The notes: generated by a model from the letters alone, not told the origin. Positions 1 through 12,429 are shown, numbered from the stretch's first letter. The stretch: DNA of 64,000 bases from Osedax fenrisi (GCA_964019155.1 OZ025240.1:93307198-93371197); one strand, 5' to 3'. A program made the numbers and translations.

Positions 1-140
1 AAAAAACAATCAACAAAAAATATATTAATTTATGAAATAAATTCAGATTATAAATATTTAATTGTCTACAAAATGAAAACGAATATATTATGCAATAATA
101 ATCAAATAAGTTCGCATTATCAAGGTTATATATGTTATTG

Positions 141-194
<54 letters not shown>

Positions 195-277
195 ATTACA
201 TTTGTATATAATTTAAAATGAATATTATTTTATAAATATTATAATATTAACTATAGTTTGGTAAAATATAATATAGT

Positions 278-335
<58 letters not shown>

Positions 336-747
336 ATATATTCTATATATAATATTACATATAATTATCATTACAATGAAGTATTTCATTATATTATATT
401 TAAATTTGTTGATATCTACTTTATTATTAACAATATTGTTATTAAATAAAAATTATAGTTATTAGTAACTTTAAAAATATTCTTTTTCTATAAGATTTAA
501 ATTAAAAATATATTAGAAATAATTAAGTGATTAGTAGTTTTATATAAATATACCTATAGCTATATACTAATAGTATAATACTATATAGTATATATATATA
601 TATATATACATATATATAATTATATATACATTAACAACGATATTTGAAATAAAAACATATTTTTATAATTATATATATATATATAATACTTAAAATAATT
701 CACAAATTAAAGTCATTGAAGACATAATTAATAATCCAAAAAAAAGG

Positions 748-785
<38 letters not shown>

Positions 786-834
786 TAATATTAATATAAT
801 AGTGAATATTTTTATATGGGATATGTATATGTTA
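1..834. repeat. A+T-rich spacer with (TA)n arrays
   Basis: Almost pure A+T sequence with (TA)n runs near 142-190, 285-345, 590-606 and 750-778. The only open frames here are Tyr/Ile strings made by the repeats, so I call no gene. Confidence 0.8.
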
Positions 835-2745
835 TTTAATGTATGTTGTCCCGAAGTAAGTATTAAACCAACATATAAATATCGTAAACCATGGCTTTGT
901 CCGAATTTATTGAAATGTATTATTAAAAAAATGAATTATATAAAAATTACTTACAAAATACAAATTCCGAAACAAACTATAATCTCTCTATAATTTATAA
1001 AAATTATAAAAATATATTGAGTTCAGTTTTGAGAAAAGCTGATGCTTTCATTTATAGTAACGATTTAATGTCTAAGTCAAATGATTCTAAAGCCACTTGG
1101 AATATTATAAATCATTTGTTAAAAAAAAATGTACCATTATCTGGAGATTTACCAGATCCTTTTACTTTTAATTATTATTTTAGTAATATTGGATAGAAGT
1201 TATCTAATATAATTAAAAATAATTCTAAATATGATAATTTTAAATATATAGATACACAAGTTAATTCAGTATTTTTTACAAGTACATGCGTTGATGAAAT
1301 TAATTATTTAATTTAAAATACTAAAAATAAATATAGCACCGATTCAATGGAATTAAATATGCCACTAATTAATTTAAAAATTAATTATCCCTTCTACTAC
1401 CATTATTTTTAACAGATGTTTAAATGATGGAATATTTAAAATTGCAAAAGTATTATCTCTTTATAAAGGAGGGGATAAATTGAATGCGGAAAATTATAGA
1501 CCAAATTCACTATTGCCTCAATTATCTAAAATTCTAGTGAAATTGATTAAAGTAAGATTTACTAGTTATCTAAATAAATGTAATATTATAATTGATTTAT
1601 AATATGGGTTTAGGGCTAATATGCATATTATGACATGTTTTAATTGATACAATTGAATTTGTTACTGACGCTTTAGAAAAATATGATAAATTTTCTATTC
1701 TTTCAATTGACCTCAAAAATACATTTGGTACAATAGATCATTCGATACTTATTAAGAAATTACAATTATATGGAATCTGGAAACTGCATTACAGTTAATA
1801 ATCAGTTACCTAAATAATCGCAAACAAAATGTAAATATTCATGATGCAAATTATACATTTCTAGATATTAATTGTGGTGTTCCACAAGGATCGGTATTGG
1901 GACCAATATTATTTGTAATTATTAATGAAATGATAAATATTTCTAATAAGGTTAAGATATATTGTTTGCTGACGATAACATCTTATTTTTAAAAGTGACA
2001 ATACTATAGATCTTGAACATATTACTCAGGAATATCTAGATATATTATATGAATGGTTATGTATAAATAAATTGTCTATAAATATACAAAAATCAACAGA
2101 AATTCTATTCAATATTATAAATTCACTTTCATCTATTAGATTAAATATTATTATTAATAATATTTCTATAGAATTTTATAGTAACATTAAATTTTTATGT
2201 TTATTTATTGATAATAAATTAAATTGGAAAATACATATTTCCCATATATTAAGAAAATTATCAAAATCTATTGCCATATTAAATAAAATCAAGTATAAAT
2301 TAAACGAAAAAAGTTTAATTATAGTTTATTACGAAATTTTTAAATATCATCTTGATTATTACTCACATATATGGGGTAATAATTTCGAAAGTAATATTAA
2401 GCCAATATCAAAACTCCAAAATCGAGTAATTAGACTAATTTTCAAAGGTGTTTATAGTTCTATACTCTATAAAAAAAATCCATAATGAAATTGATAGATA
2501 TTGTTATATTAAAAACTCTAATTTTTATGTTTAAAGCAAGTAAAAGTACTCTTACTAATATTATACAAACAAAAATGTATTTCTATTCAGAAAATATACA
2601 TTTATCATGACAAAAATCAGAACTCATAGAAAATCGTTTTGTATTTCTATTATTGGCCCAAAATTATGGAATTATTATTATAATATTAAAATAAAATATT
2701 ATCACTTTTAAAAAAGACGTCATCAATGTTTTTGTAGTTTTACTA
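835..2745 (+). pseudogene. Jockey-superfamily LINE, 5'-truncated and frame-broken (copy J1)
   Basis: This is a decayed non-LTR retrotransposon pol region. It starts in the linker between endonuclease and reverse transcriptase (KYRKPWLCPNLL, near 876). It continues with an RT palm block resembling SIDLKNTFGTIDHS near 1700-1745 and the hallmark GVPQGSVLGPILFVI at about 1874-1918. The frame is broken just after, where the catalytic DD box should be (around 1960-1985). The 414-bp open stretch at 2072-2485 holds the C-terminal part, with LNWKIHISHI and a Tyr-rich HIWG block. A GPKLWN-like block near 2655 is typical of the end of these proteins. Stops and indels occur throughout, so it cannot be active. 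The 5' end abuts (TA)n. It belongs to the same broad family as the minus-strand copies at 19147 and 37400. I cannot place it in a named clade within the Jockey/CR1/L2 group. Confidence 0.85.
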
Positions 2746-3329
2746 ATTTTTTTATAATATTTTATTTATCATTTTTTCTTATTTCTTATTTTTATATTTA
2801 TACTCTTTTATATTATTATTTCTACTAATTACTATTTTATATGTTATTTAATAATGATGACATTTGAATATGAAATTATGAGTACAGTAAAATGTATATA
2901 TAAATTACATTATACTTTAATTACATCAATACATCATATACTAAATATGGTTATTTAAATTTAATATTTTGCTACAATATAATTTATCGATTTTAAAGTT
3001 GGATAAGTGATATGAAAATTGTTCAGTATTGTATTCAATCGATGAGAGGGTTTGACTTAATGGATATAACTCGGCTTTTTTTTAGTTTGCATGGGTATTA
3101 CCATTGAAAATATGTTAATATTGTGGCAAGTTTATACAGCTATAGCTATGATTGTAGTGTATTGTTTATCGGGTCATGCTAATCTTATATTGTTTCAGAC
3201 TTGACAAATTTATTATCTTACGCATCCCTAGTTTTTGTTACAAATTTTAAATTTATTTATAAACATTATTTTTTATTTTTTTTGTTTTAAAGTTTTATAA
3301 TACTTATATTTAACCAATACAATTTAAAT
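2746..3329. other. Spacer, no supported gene
   Basis: T-rich 3' flank of the LINE followed by unassigned sequence. Short open frames at 3000-3080 and 3096-3205 are hydrophobic, and a good acceptor (TTGTTTCAG) ends at 3202. Alternative frames are equally open, so I do not call exons. Confidence 0.5.
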
Positions 3330-3575
3330 ACAATCTCCATAGTTATTTTAACCCATCCCATCCAGGAACTTTTTTTACATTTATAACATGGCTATAATAT
3401 CCCTTCGAAGCCGCTTTCGTGCATCTATGGTTTTAACGAGAGCCGATCATTTATTTATACATAATTATAAAATATCATTAATATAAATATCTATTTTAAT
3501 GGTCCGGATAAGTCTTGAACTCGCGTCCTACTACTTGTGTGTCTGTCGCCCTAACCAACTGAGCTACATAGGCAT
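3330..3575 (-). mobile_element. tRNA-derived SINE, copy A
   Basis: Read on the minus strand, the element starts with a tRNA-like head. It has a canonical A box (TAGCTCAGTTGG, 3566-3555) and a B box (GAGTTCAAGAC, 3522-3512), the two parts of an internal RNA polymerase III promoter. A tRNA-unrelated body follows (ATAAATAAATGATCGGCTCT, then GCGGCTTCGAAGGGA) and ends with GTTCCTGGATGGGATG. The same body occurs at 45022-45308 on the plus strand and at 55724-55905 on the minus strand, so this is a dispersed SINE family and not a tRNA gene. SINEs of this kind are mobilised by a partner LINE, which I cannot identify here. Confidence 0.85.
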
Positions 3576-4048
3576 TTAACTATATATATTATATAATATA
3601 CTCAGAGTTGGCTTAAAAACCATAGATGAATGTAAAAGCAAAAGATTGTATGGTCATTCACCTATTTACGAGATTACGAGAAGTATATTAGTAAACGATT
3701 ATATTAGTAAACGATAATATATAAATACAATATATATAAATAAAATATATAAAAATATAATATTTTATTAAAAGTGTATTATATAAAGTGTATATAATAT
3801 AAAATAATACAAACAATCAATTTATAATACTATTCAATATAAATAAATAAACATACATTTTTTTAAATATATTTATAAACACAAATTTAAATTACTAAAA
3901 AAAATACTAGATATAAGGCTGCTATTAAGTACAACACAGGATAATACCATTTCTACCGAGTATACCTAGGATGCGTAGAACATCAACTTTTATATAATTT
4001 TTCAATATTTTCTTAGTAGGGGAAATATGAGTAATGTGGCTTAGTGGG
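3576..4048. other. Spacer, no supported gene
   Basis: A+T-rich sequence between the SINE and the hAT-like element. A direct repeat, ATTAGTAAACGAT, occurs near 3688-3715. I see no gene. Confidence 0.6.
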
Positions 4049-7000
4049 CAGGCCAGTAGCTACGGGGGGAGGGGGCCTGCGGGGGCAATGCCCCCCTGAG
4101 ATTGGATAGCCCCCCCTGAAATCAGGTAGGCCCCTAAGACTTGTCTCACATTAAGTTTTTTTCATATAGTATTTACTAGATATTCAATTATATTTATATT
4201 TTTATTTTATAATTTTATTTATATTATATTTATTTATTATAATGTATGTATTTTAGTGATAGAAATTATATTGAGGATCCAATTCAGTATTTATGGTTTT
4301 ATAAAATATTTTCAAAAATTATGATAAATATTAAAATACATTTTAATAATTTAATTGTAATTAATTAATAGTTACCCTATCATTAGCAAAAAATAAAAAC
4401 TAGTTGGTTTTCTAATTAAAATAGGAGCAGACAAATTAATAGATAACAGAATAGCAGTAACATAATCAAATATCCAACCAACCTCAAACCCAAATAATAA
4501 CACTACAAAATAAAAAAAAATAAATGTAAATTATAATCCATCTTACCTCGGAAATGTTTGATCTAAACGTACAAGTGGTAGAGCACTCGGAACATCTTTT
4601 GGAAATAAAATAAGAATATTTACCGATAATATGTATATATATACAAAATAAAGTAAATTTAATTTATATCTATTTGTAGATTATTGTCTTTCACAGTAAA
4701 TGGTTACTACAATTGGAATTCTGCAATGGAAAAAGAAAATGGTTTGATAAATGCTCCCAATCATGTAATTTATTCTATGAATCGCATAAAAAAGATTCAA
4801 CTATTGATTAACTACTAGTACACTCTCATAACAATTATTCTTTTCAACTCCTCAATGCTAGATAGTACGAAATAAAGTTAATTTGATTACACAATTAATT
4901 ATTGATTCTAATTGTTCTATTTCTGATATTACTGAGACTTGGCTAACTTATGATGATTCTGCTCTAGCTTCCCAACTGATACATAATTATTTTTAAGTAT
5001 TGATTGCTAATAGGTCTACATCACATCGTCGTGTGACCTAGCTATGTTATTCTCTTCAGAACTTAAGCTTATTACATCATTTACCCCATGTTTCTCTTTA
5101 TATGATATTCTGATCTGTAATAGATCCTATTCAGTTTCCATCATTATTTACTATTGTAATTATACTTACCTAATGTTCACCTTCATCTAGCCTAAGGAGT
5201 TTATTAGATGGCCTATATTCTATTTTAGAATCATTCACACCAGTTAACACAGCTATTCTTGGTGATTTTAATATTCAAATTATCAATGAAAATAATGCTT
5301 CCTTATCTCTAAATGAATCTATATTTGAGTATTCCCTGATGCAACATGTTTGCTTTACTACTAACATTAATAGTAATACTATTGATTTTTTTTTATTTAG
5401 CTGATTCTAAATTTATTCTAATTTCATATCTCACCAAAAATTCTCTAATATCTGATCACTTTGCCATATTATTTGATTTAAACTTGTCGGTGATACAAAT
5501 TAATCGACCTTCTATAGATAGTTCTATAGATCTATAGATCATTTCGAAAAATCTCATCTATTGATAAACCAATGTATATTAACTTTGTATTCCATCAACT
5601 TAGAAACATTATATCTTTTGATTTGTCTACACTTTTTGATTATTTTAATTTGGCATTATCTCATTCGCTTGATATTTGTGTACCCTCCATTACTCATATC
5701 AACCGAACTTAATCAAATTTCCCTGGTTTAATATTGAGGTTGTTAACCCAAGGCAACTACTTCGTAGACTATAATATAAATATGCATACTCTAACATTTA
5801 ATCTGATCTTATTTCCTTTAAAGTTTTCGATAGCTTTACAAGAAAAAACTTCTCTCTACCAAATGGTTATACTTCACTGATATGCTCGGTAGTTATGAAA
5901 TATCTTCTAAACAAGCTTATACATTATCTTCAACCTTAGTAGGTAAAACCCAGACCAAGCATCTTCCCAACCAACCTGATTCAGTTATTTGTTCCTTATT
6001 TACCAATTATTCCAACACAAAATATCTATCATTATCAATGTATTTACAAATATCAATTCGTCACGACTAAATATCAATTTAATTTTTTTTATTTTTCGCT
6101 TCCCAAACATGACAGTGTTCTCTATTTGATTACATCCCTGAAAATCAATTACCCCTTAATCATATTCAACTCAATCTACTTCGTTTATTATCACCATATT
6201 TTATTGGAATTATCACTGAAACCATTCATAGATCTCTTATATTATATATTGTTCCACACTCAATGAAATATTAAAAGGTTATTGCGATTTTAAAAAAACT
6301 ACTCTTGACCAATCTAATTTATCAACTAATCAATCAATATACCAGTTATCATCCATAACTAAAACTCCAGAAAGAGTTGTGTACAATCAACTTATTAATT
6401 ACATTATGTCCAATGTTATTGTTGATACATATCAAAATACGTATTTACCTCATCGTAGTACCGAAACTGCTTTTACTTTGATCATTAATGATATTCTCAT
6501 ATATATTGATAATAAAGCCCCATACTATCTCGTACTACTATACTTATCTAGTGCTTTTGATACTTTCAACACGATATTATTTCCATTAGACTTAATGAAA
6601 TTAGTTGACATGGTCAATTCTACGTTTTTTATGTATTTTATTTCATCTAGAATATATTCGGTGTAGATTAATTCCTCGTTATCTCCTTATTATGTTAACA
6701 TACATGGTATTCCACAAGGCTCTGTTTTGGCCCTATAGGGCCAATACATACAATATATAAATATATATTGTTCATTATTTATATTCTTCCAATAAAATCA
6801 ATGTTTCACAAATATCCTAATATTAATTATCATATTTATGTCGATGATCTTCAGATATATAGCAATTTCCTAGTTTTATTGATTCTGGTCTGATTAAAAT
6901 GTATATGTTTAATTTTATTATATGCATATACAGTTATGTTTATATAGTGTATAATATACAAACACAGTGTATTTGTATGTATTGTTTATTTATACCCTTT

Positions 7001-7156
7001 ATAATTCACATTGTGCGCCAATAAAAGTAATAGAGTAATATAGTAAATTACTAGTAGTGATATTATAATTAGTATACTAGTTTATATTCATTGCATTTTA
7101 GTCTTTAAATTGTGTGTGGCCTTACCCCCTGGTATACATTTCTGGCTACGGGCCTG
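4049..7156. mobile_element. hAT-like non-autonomous DNA element, interrupted by a LINE
   Basis: The left end reads CAGGCCAGTAGCTA and the right end, reverse complemented, reads CAGGCCCGTAGCCA, giving a terminal inverted repeat that starts with CAG. The flanking 8-mers are TTAGTGGG (4041-4048) and CTAGAGGG (7157-7164), matching at 6 of 8 positions. An 8-bp target duplication and CAG-starting ends are usual for the hAT superfamily. Just inside the left end is a GC-rich tract with runs of G and C (4060-4135). I see no transposase. The decayed L2-like LINE at 4690-6890 lies inside, so the original element was much shorter and older than the LINE insertion. Confidence 0.6.
4690..6890 (+). pseudogene. 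L2-like LINE, endonuclease and RT remnants (copy 1)
   Basis: Both enzymatic parts of an L2-type pol are recognisable despite many frame breaks. In the apurinic-type endonuclease, ITETWLTYDDSA lies near 4925-4975 and AILGDFNIQI near 5250-5280. In the reverse transcriptase, a block like YQNTYLPHRSTETAF (near 6435) leads to LLYLSSAFDTFN (near 6535). IPQGSVL (near 6708-6728) follows, where the frame then fails. YHIYVDDLQIYSN near 6830-6865 is the catalytic box with VDD in place of the usual ADD. The 95-residue frame at 6379-6666 is the best preserved piece and closely resembles the younger copy at 28927-30710. The element interrupts a hAT-like element. It is non-functional. Confidence 0.85.
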
Positions 7157-7804
7157 CTAGAGGGTATACCTTTATATACCTTTATACCTTTATACCATTA
7201 TAATGTGGCCAGCTGACGTATCTCGTAAACTATAAGTCTAATCAAAAAAAATGTATGTATGAAATATGCGCATTGGTAAGCATTGAAGAAAGAAAAAATA
7301 AGAAAAAATAATGCGTATATCTATTAATAAACAAAATTATGTAAACAATTAAAAAAAATCGATTTACTTAAAAAAAAATAAAAGTTTAGTAAAAAATATA
7401 TTAAATCACTAATATATAATATAAATATAAATTAAAGTTGTATATTAAAGAACTATTTAATTAAAATAAAGTGTGTAATCCATTTATTTTAGTGAGTAAT
7501 ATTCATTATTATATAGTATATATAGTGTGATACATATAACCGTGTAATGTGACCACCTTTTAGAGGGTATTTTTTTAGCCAATTTACGATGATTTAAGCC
7601 AATAATATTAAATATATGAAATTAATATTTGTATATATTGATAAGATTGAATGTGTTATTATATGAAAACGTTGATTGAATCAACATCTACTATATACTA
7701 ACCATACAATTATATTTCCATACATATTATAATCGTGGTATAAATATTTAAATGTAATGTAGTTCAGTTAATGTATATTTAATTATTTATTAAAACAATT
7801 ATAA

Positions 7805-7842
<38 letters not shown>

Positions 7843-7976
7843 TAGATTGGTATATAGATAGATAATATATTATTGAATATATTCAAAATGATGTGTAACA
7901 ATACAGAATAATGATATAGGTGTACATTACGTATACTATCTATAATCCATAAATTAATATATTATTTCAACCCTAG
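7157..7976. other. Spacer, no supported gene
   Basis: A+T-rich sequence with a (TA)n run near 7807-7833. I see no coding signal. Confidence 0.6.
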
Positions 7977-8368
7977 CTATATCTCTTATCTAATTAAAAA
8001 ACGTACAATATTACCTTATCTTCGTTACCAAAATGCTCCTCTACTTATCTCCCAGAACTCTAATAAAACTTCCCTAAATTCTAGAGCTTTTAAAAATTCC
8101 GGTCCAGCCCTAAAAATGACTAAAGTAAGAATATGCTCAAACTGTATCAGTGAACGTTTAATAGCTGATAATCCTACAGAATGCGAAATAGGTATATTAT
8201 TTTTTATAAATATAATATTATTAAATATTATAACTATATTCATATAATATGAAGTATATTGTATACACAACATACTAATATATAGGTAAATCTGAAGATG
8301 TCGATAGAGTAAGGTGTACCATAGATGAAGGACTATGCTTTATAGTAATATCAATAACTGATGCAAAG
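7977..8368 (+). CDS. Candidate two-exon fragment of a Cys-containing gene
   Basis: I do not recognise this gene. Exon 1 (7977-8191) is open in one frame after a plausible acceptor (TTTCAACCCTAG). It encodes a basic stretch ending in KVRICSNCISERLIAD and TECEI, and stops one base into a codon at a GTATAT donor. Exon 2 (8286-8368) follows AG. It restores the codon and continues KSEDVDRVRCTIDEGLCF to a GTATGT donor at a codon boundary. The intron of 94 bp (8192-8285) is short and A+T-rich. Exon 2 has the same phases (enters after one base, leaves at a codon boundary) and the same C-x(n)-C-[YF] layout as the exon at 47665-47744. The start of exon 1 and all downstream exons are unknown. The reverse strand of exon 1 is also open, so the strand rests on the splice sites and on exon 2. 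Confidence 0.4.
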
Positions 8369-10045
8369 GTATGTATAATATTTAGTGTAATACTTAATTT
8401 ATATAATATTAATAATTGTATTAATACTTGTTTTAAATAAAAAGAATCTAGTTATATAGAGTGCACTTTATATAAAACTCTAATTATATTTATATTTAGT
8501 TATATTATTATTGAGAATATGCATTATTACTTAATAAAAAAACATCTTATAGTATATTATACTAATGTGTTATAGTATATAGCGTAGTAATCCGATGTTA
8601 TAATATACATTTTATATTATGAAATATGTTATAACATTTTATATTAGTAGAATTATGTGTTAGTTTACTAATAATTTGTGATGATAATATTAACTTATAA
8701 ACGAGTTGAATTGGTAGATTTTACTTTTAATTTATCTAAAGAGTTTTATTAATAAATCTATATTAAAATAATGAACGAGATAACATAGTTAATTTATAAT
8801 TACTTCATCAATAAACAATACTATTAAATATCAGAAAAATTACAATTTTATGTACACCCGCAATCAATATAATATATTATATTAAAAAATTAATAATAAT
8901 AAATAAATATTATGTGTATTAATTAATTAATTAAATTACATGTATTGACACTCTATAATATATAGTCTATATGATAGGTATATCTATCATATTGTATATA
9001 TTTATATATATATATATATATATATACAAATACTATTTTTTGATTAATTATATTAAAAATAAATTATATAAAATCAAATGTGTTCAAAATTAATAAAATG
9101 TTTTTAATTAATATTTATTATTTATATTTTACCAAAGATAAATATAATGATTTTTAATCTTACGGCTAATATATTTAACTAATTATGATACTCTCGGTAA
9201 TGTTATATGTATACAGCTATACTATACATTATTTTGAATATTTAATATATTATATATATTATAAATATAATACAGCTATAGCTGTATACTTTAAATGTAA
9301 TTTCTCATTTATTGTAATTAATATACATTTATTATATTAATCTTTATTCATATTATTATTTGTGTATATAAAATCAAAAATATATATATTTAAATAAATA
9401 AACTATACATTACTTATAATATATTAATAAGAAATACCTAATATAGAACAATATATATCAACCTATATAATATATATATATATATATATATCACCAACAA
9501 GAATATTATTAAATAAGTTTTTATATTATTGAATATAAAGTAAATTATTTTTTAAAACCAATGGTAAACAACTCTTTATCAACTCCTGTTAACTTTGTAC
9601 ATAGTATGTACATCACACATATCATTAATATTGAACAACTAGTAAGATATGACCTTTATACAAATAATTATATAGATAAATCAATGCATCAACAAATTAT
9701 AATATTATTTCATAAATAATCTATAACGCTGGTTGATATGATTTTTGAGGTTTGGGTTTTATAAATATTTTCAATGCCAGATTTTTGCTCTGATTATAAA
9801 TATGTAATTATTTTATTCAGATCAGATAAAGTTTTTTTGTATTCACTTTGAAATTTTTAGAAACAATTTTTAAATTTGGAAAATTTTCAGAAATTTTGAA
9901 TTACACGTATACATATTACTATTAATATAGATGAATATACATTATTATATACTCTATATATATTGTGTATACTATATATTATATTGAATATACTTTATAC
10001 ACTATATTATGTACTGTATATACTATATTCTATATATAATAAGTA

Positions 10046-10099
<54 letters not shown>
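8369..10099. other. A+T-rich spacer, no supported gene
   Basis: Mostly A and T, with (TA)n near 9001-9025, 9471-9491 and 10052-10099. A 69-codon frame at about 9509-9717 has no splice or motif support. Frames of this length are expected by chance in a window of this size and composition. Confidence 0.6.
10052..10099. repeat. (TA)n array at the 3' end of the R2/R4-type LINE
   Basis: An uninterrupted TA run ends exactly where the minus-strand LINE 3' end begins (TTTCGGACAATGG). See the matching array at 12226-12250 on the other side. Confidence 0.85.
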
Positions 10100-10100
<1 letters not shown>

Positions 10101-10294
10101 CGGACAATGGTTAGTTAATAACCAGAGCCAATTATCCCATTTATTAGCGAAAACATATAATAAAAATATGACGAAGTAGGCAAGGGAGAGGCTAGGTAAT
10201 TAAGGATTTTACAATAATCCATTGCAGCAGTATTTGCGATAAATATTTAGACTGCCTGTCATGACACGAATACTGAGTAGCGTAATATATTACT

Positions 10295-11393
10295 TTATGA
10301 TATATCATGCTTCCTCAGGCCTAACGAATATAGGTCTTTATACGTTAGGGATGAGGGTATAACACGCCAGTTCCAACAAGAGGCACTTAGTTTAGCCTGC
10401 TTTGCACCAGTAAGTTGTTTTGCGTAGGAGAGTATTTCAGGTTTGTTATAGTAGTCAGTTTTGTGTCGGTAATTAGTATTGGTATCTATTGTATCAGTTG
10501 AGATTTGCGTATCTATAATATAAACAATGTAATTTCGGTAAGCCAGTAAGTCAGGTTTGCGTAAGCCAAATTGTGTTCGTACGTGTGGTTCCAGTATAGT
10601 TGTAAATGTGTACTTATTAAGTATAGTGATTAAAAGAGCGTTAACATAATTATGCCTGTGAATAATGTTATTATAATTAAATCTACAGGTCTGCATAATA
10701 TGATTTAGGCAGTCATATTTATAATTACACCCTCGTCTTAAACAGTTTGTATTTAAACTTGGAAACATACGTTTACATCTGTAATGTGTATACAGTAGAC
10801 TGTGCTTTAGCTTTACCATATCTACAAAATCGCGACCAGAAAACATCTTTATAGGAGAAGTTATCCAATTATTAATAAAATGACTAGGCGTGCCTAATTC
10901 TAAACCCTTGCCATCGACAGAATTAAATAAATATATTGAATGATATTTATTTATGGATGTGTTATCAATAAACGTGTATTCATCGTATACTCGAGGTGTA
11001 GACCATTTTCGAATAACGCTATCGGGAAGAGTTTGAATAATAGTGTCATTATTCCTTCTAATAGATGAAATCCTTTTTAGCCGCAACACCGGTATTGCCA
11101 GAAAAAGACGAGTGATTGCTATCCCACCGACACTACTATAGTAGTGCGTAGAATACACCGAGTGAAGTATCTGAAGGTAGTCGAAGCCAACGTCTGACGA
11201 ACGCCCGAATACTTCTATCCATCGTTTTTAATGAATTTAAATATACGTTAGAGAAAGTCAATGTATGAAGCATACTTGGAATTAGATGATTTTTGAGCAT
11301 AAACAATTTTTGTTGGGGTTTTAGAGTAGATTTAGATATTGCCAAGAGTTTCGATGTGAGGTCATCATTAATTGAATTATTTGTATTATCCAA
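10295..11393 (-). pseudogene. R2/R4-type ORF, thumb, CCHC knuckle and endonuclease
   Basis: Two frames joined by one shift near 11150 make up the C-terminal third of the polyprotein. Residues of the 85-aa part (11393-11136) carry KPQQKLFMLKNHLIP and VRRWLRLPSDT, the thumb consensus of R2-like RTs. The 287-aa part (11158-10295) contains a Cys-Cys-His-Cys knuckle (CLRRGCNYKYDCLNHIMQTC, about residue 142). The endonuclease core KPDLLAYRNYIVYIIDTQI follows, in which the PD and the second Asp are 12 residues apart, and then a K-x3-Y (KPEILSY). In R2 this nuclease nicks the target DNA so that reverse transcription can be primed there. The core looks complete. The natural stop is at the end of this frame, followed by the 3' UTR. 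Confidence 0.88.
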
Positions 11394-11402
11394 AGCGCCT
11401 AT

Positions 11403-12225
11403 GTTGATGCCAAGATATCTATAAGTGTCTTCTATATTTAGCGCTTTAATTGTAGAATTATCAATAGATATAAAACTATATGGGTTACATATCCATTATA
11501 TTTTCTTTGGGTTAATAATTATATTCAATGTAGCGCATTTTGATTTGTTAACGTTTAACCCACACTGAGCTAGTCTAAATAAAACATGATCAACTTGATC
11601 TTGCATCATACATCATTTTTCGCAAATAAAACCAGATCATCTGCAAATGCCATATGGCTTATTGTACTATTTCCTTATAAATTAATACTACCTGGCATAT
11701 TATCAGTTACATAATCTATAATGGAGTTAAAAAGAGCGGGAGACATTGGGTCACCTTGTTTTACTCCACGATTGACTGGTATACTAGGAGATACTCCATT
11801 TTTATATTTTAATTGAGTTGAACAATCATAATAAGTATGCATGATAAAATTGTATACATTTTAGGAGTCCCTACTCTTTCGGCTAATGCAACAATTGAGT
11901 TGTGAGATACCGTATCAAAAGCTTTAGAAACATCCAACAAACACATCTTTAATGGGCGTAATGCATTTTTATGCTGATATATAATAGATTTAAGTAAAAA
12001 GATATTCTCAGCAATACCATCACGTCGAACAAAAGCTTTTTGCCGTGGATTAAGACTAATTGTGTTTTCAATTCTGCGTGCCAACATTTTATGGAAAAGT
12101 CTACAGAATATCGATGACATAGTTATCGGACGATAATGGGACGGCTCAGTACTGTGCTTAGTTTTAGGGATTAAAGTAGTTAGGCCTAGTTTAAATGCGG
12201 AAGGTGCAGTAGATGATATGATATG
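11403..12225 (-). pseudogene. R2/R4-type ORF, reverse transcriptase domain
   Basis: The minus-strand frame 12120-11809 gives LFHKMLARRIE, RQKAFVRRDGIAEN and LLDVSKAFDTVSHNS, with RT motif A including the first catalytic Asp. Just upstream (12220-12121) the sequence reads LIPKTKHSTEPSHYRPITM before running into (TA)n. Downstream, in a shifted frame, come GVKQGDPMSPALF and DYVTDNMPG, then MAFADDLVLFAKND with the catalytic Asp pair. The region to 11403 contains several stops. A YRYLGINI-like segment leads into the thumb. The gene order and motifs match R2, R4 and NeSL elements and not the apurinic-endonuclease LINEs elsewhere in the window. Confidence 0.88.
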
Positions 12226-12250
12226 ATATATATATATATATATATATATA
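12226..12250. repeat. (TA)n array at the truncated 5' end of the R2/R4-type LINE
   Basis: A TA run directly follows GATATGATATGATA. With the array at 10052-10099 it brackets the LINE. Confidence 0.8.
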
Positions 12251-12429
12251 AATAATATGCATACATAAAATAGTAGAATATTCTATCTGTATTGTTACAA
12301 GTACCACATAGTACTGCTATTCCATTTTCAATATTCCAAAATGACAACTATTCATTTAATATCTCCATAATCTATCGGTTACCGCCATTGTGAAAGTGAT
12401 GCCTTCACCAATGCTTTACCAAGAGAGAT

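Larger units (their letters stand above)
10100..12225 (-). mobile_element. R2/R4-type LINE (restriction-like endonuclease), 5'-truncated copy 1
   Basis: This is a non-LTR retrotransposon of the older group that carries one ORF with a central RT, a C-terminal zinc knuckle and a PD-(D/E)xK-type endonuclease. In gene order on the minus strand: the RT finger/palm from 12220 (ARRIE, DVSKAFDTVSHNS), GVKQGDP near 11770, a catalytic FADD box near 11655, a thumb region (11393-11140), the CCHC knuckle, and the endonuclease (11158-10295). A 3' UTR of about 190 bp ends at a (TA)n array. Frame breaks occur near 11150 and in 11400-11640, so the copy is dead. The N-terminal DNA-binding fingers are missing. 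Degenerate relatives lie at 25415-26372 and 55908-56390. Confidence 0.9.

Noticed and set aside
258..449. Tyr/Ile-rich frame
   Set aside because: Made by (TA)n repeats. The same applies to 13745-14065, 32160-32369, 45263-45454 and 41298-41492.
3000..3290. Hydrophobic frames with a good acceptor at 3202
   Set aside because: Two or three frames are equally open, and no consistent exon chain or motif was found.
3503..3575. tRNA gene
   Set aside because: The A and B boxes are good, but the sequence continues into the SINE body shared with two other copies.
8025..8273. Minus-strand 82-residue frame
   Set aside because: Overlaps the plus-strand exon pair, which has splice borders and continues in frame across an intron. 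Kept as an alternative only.
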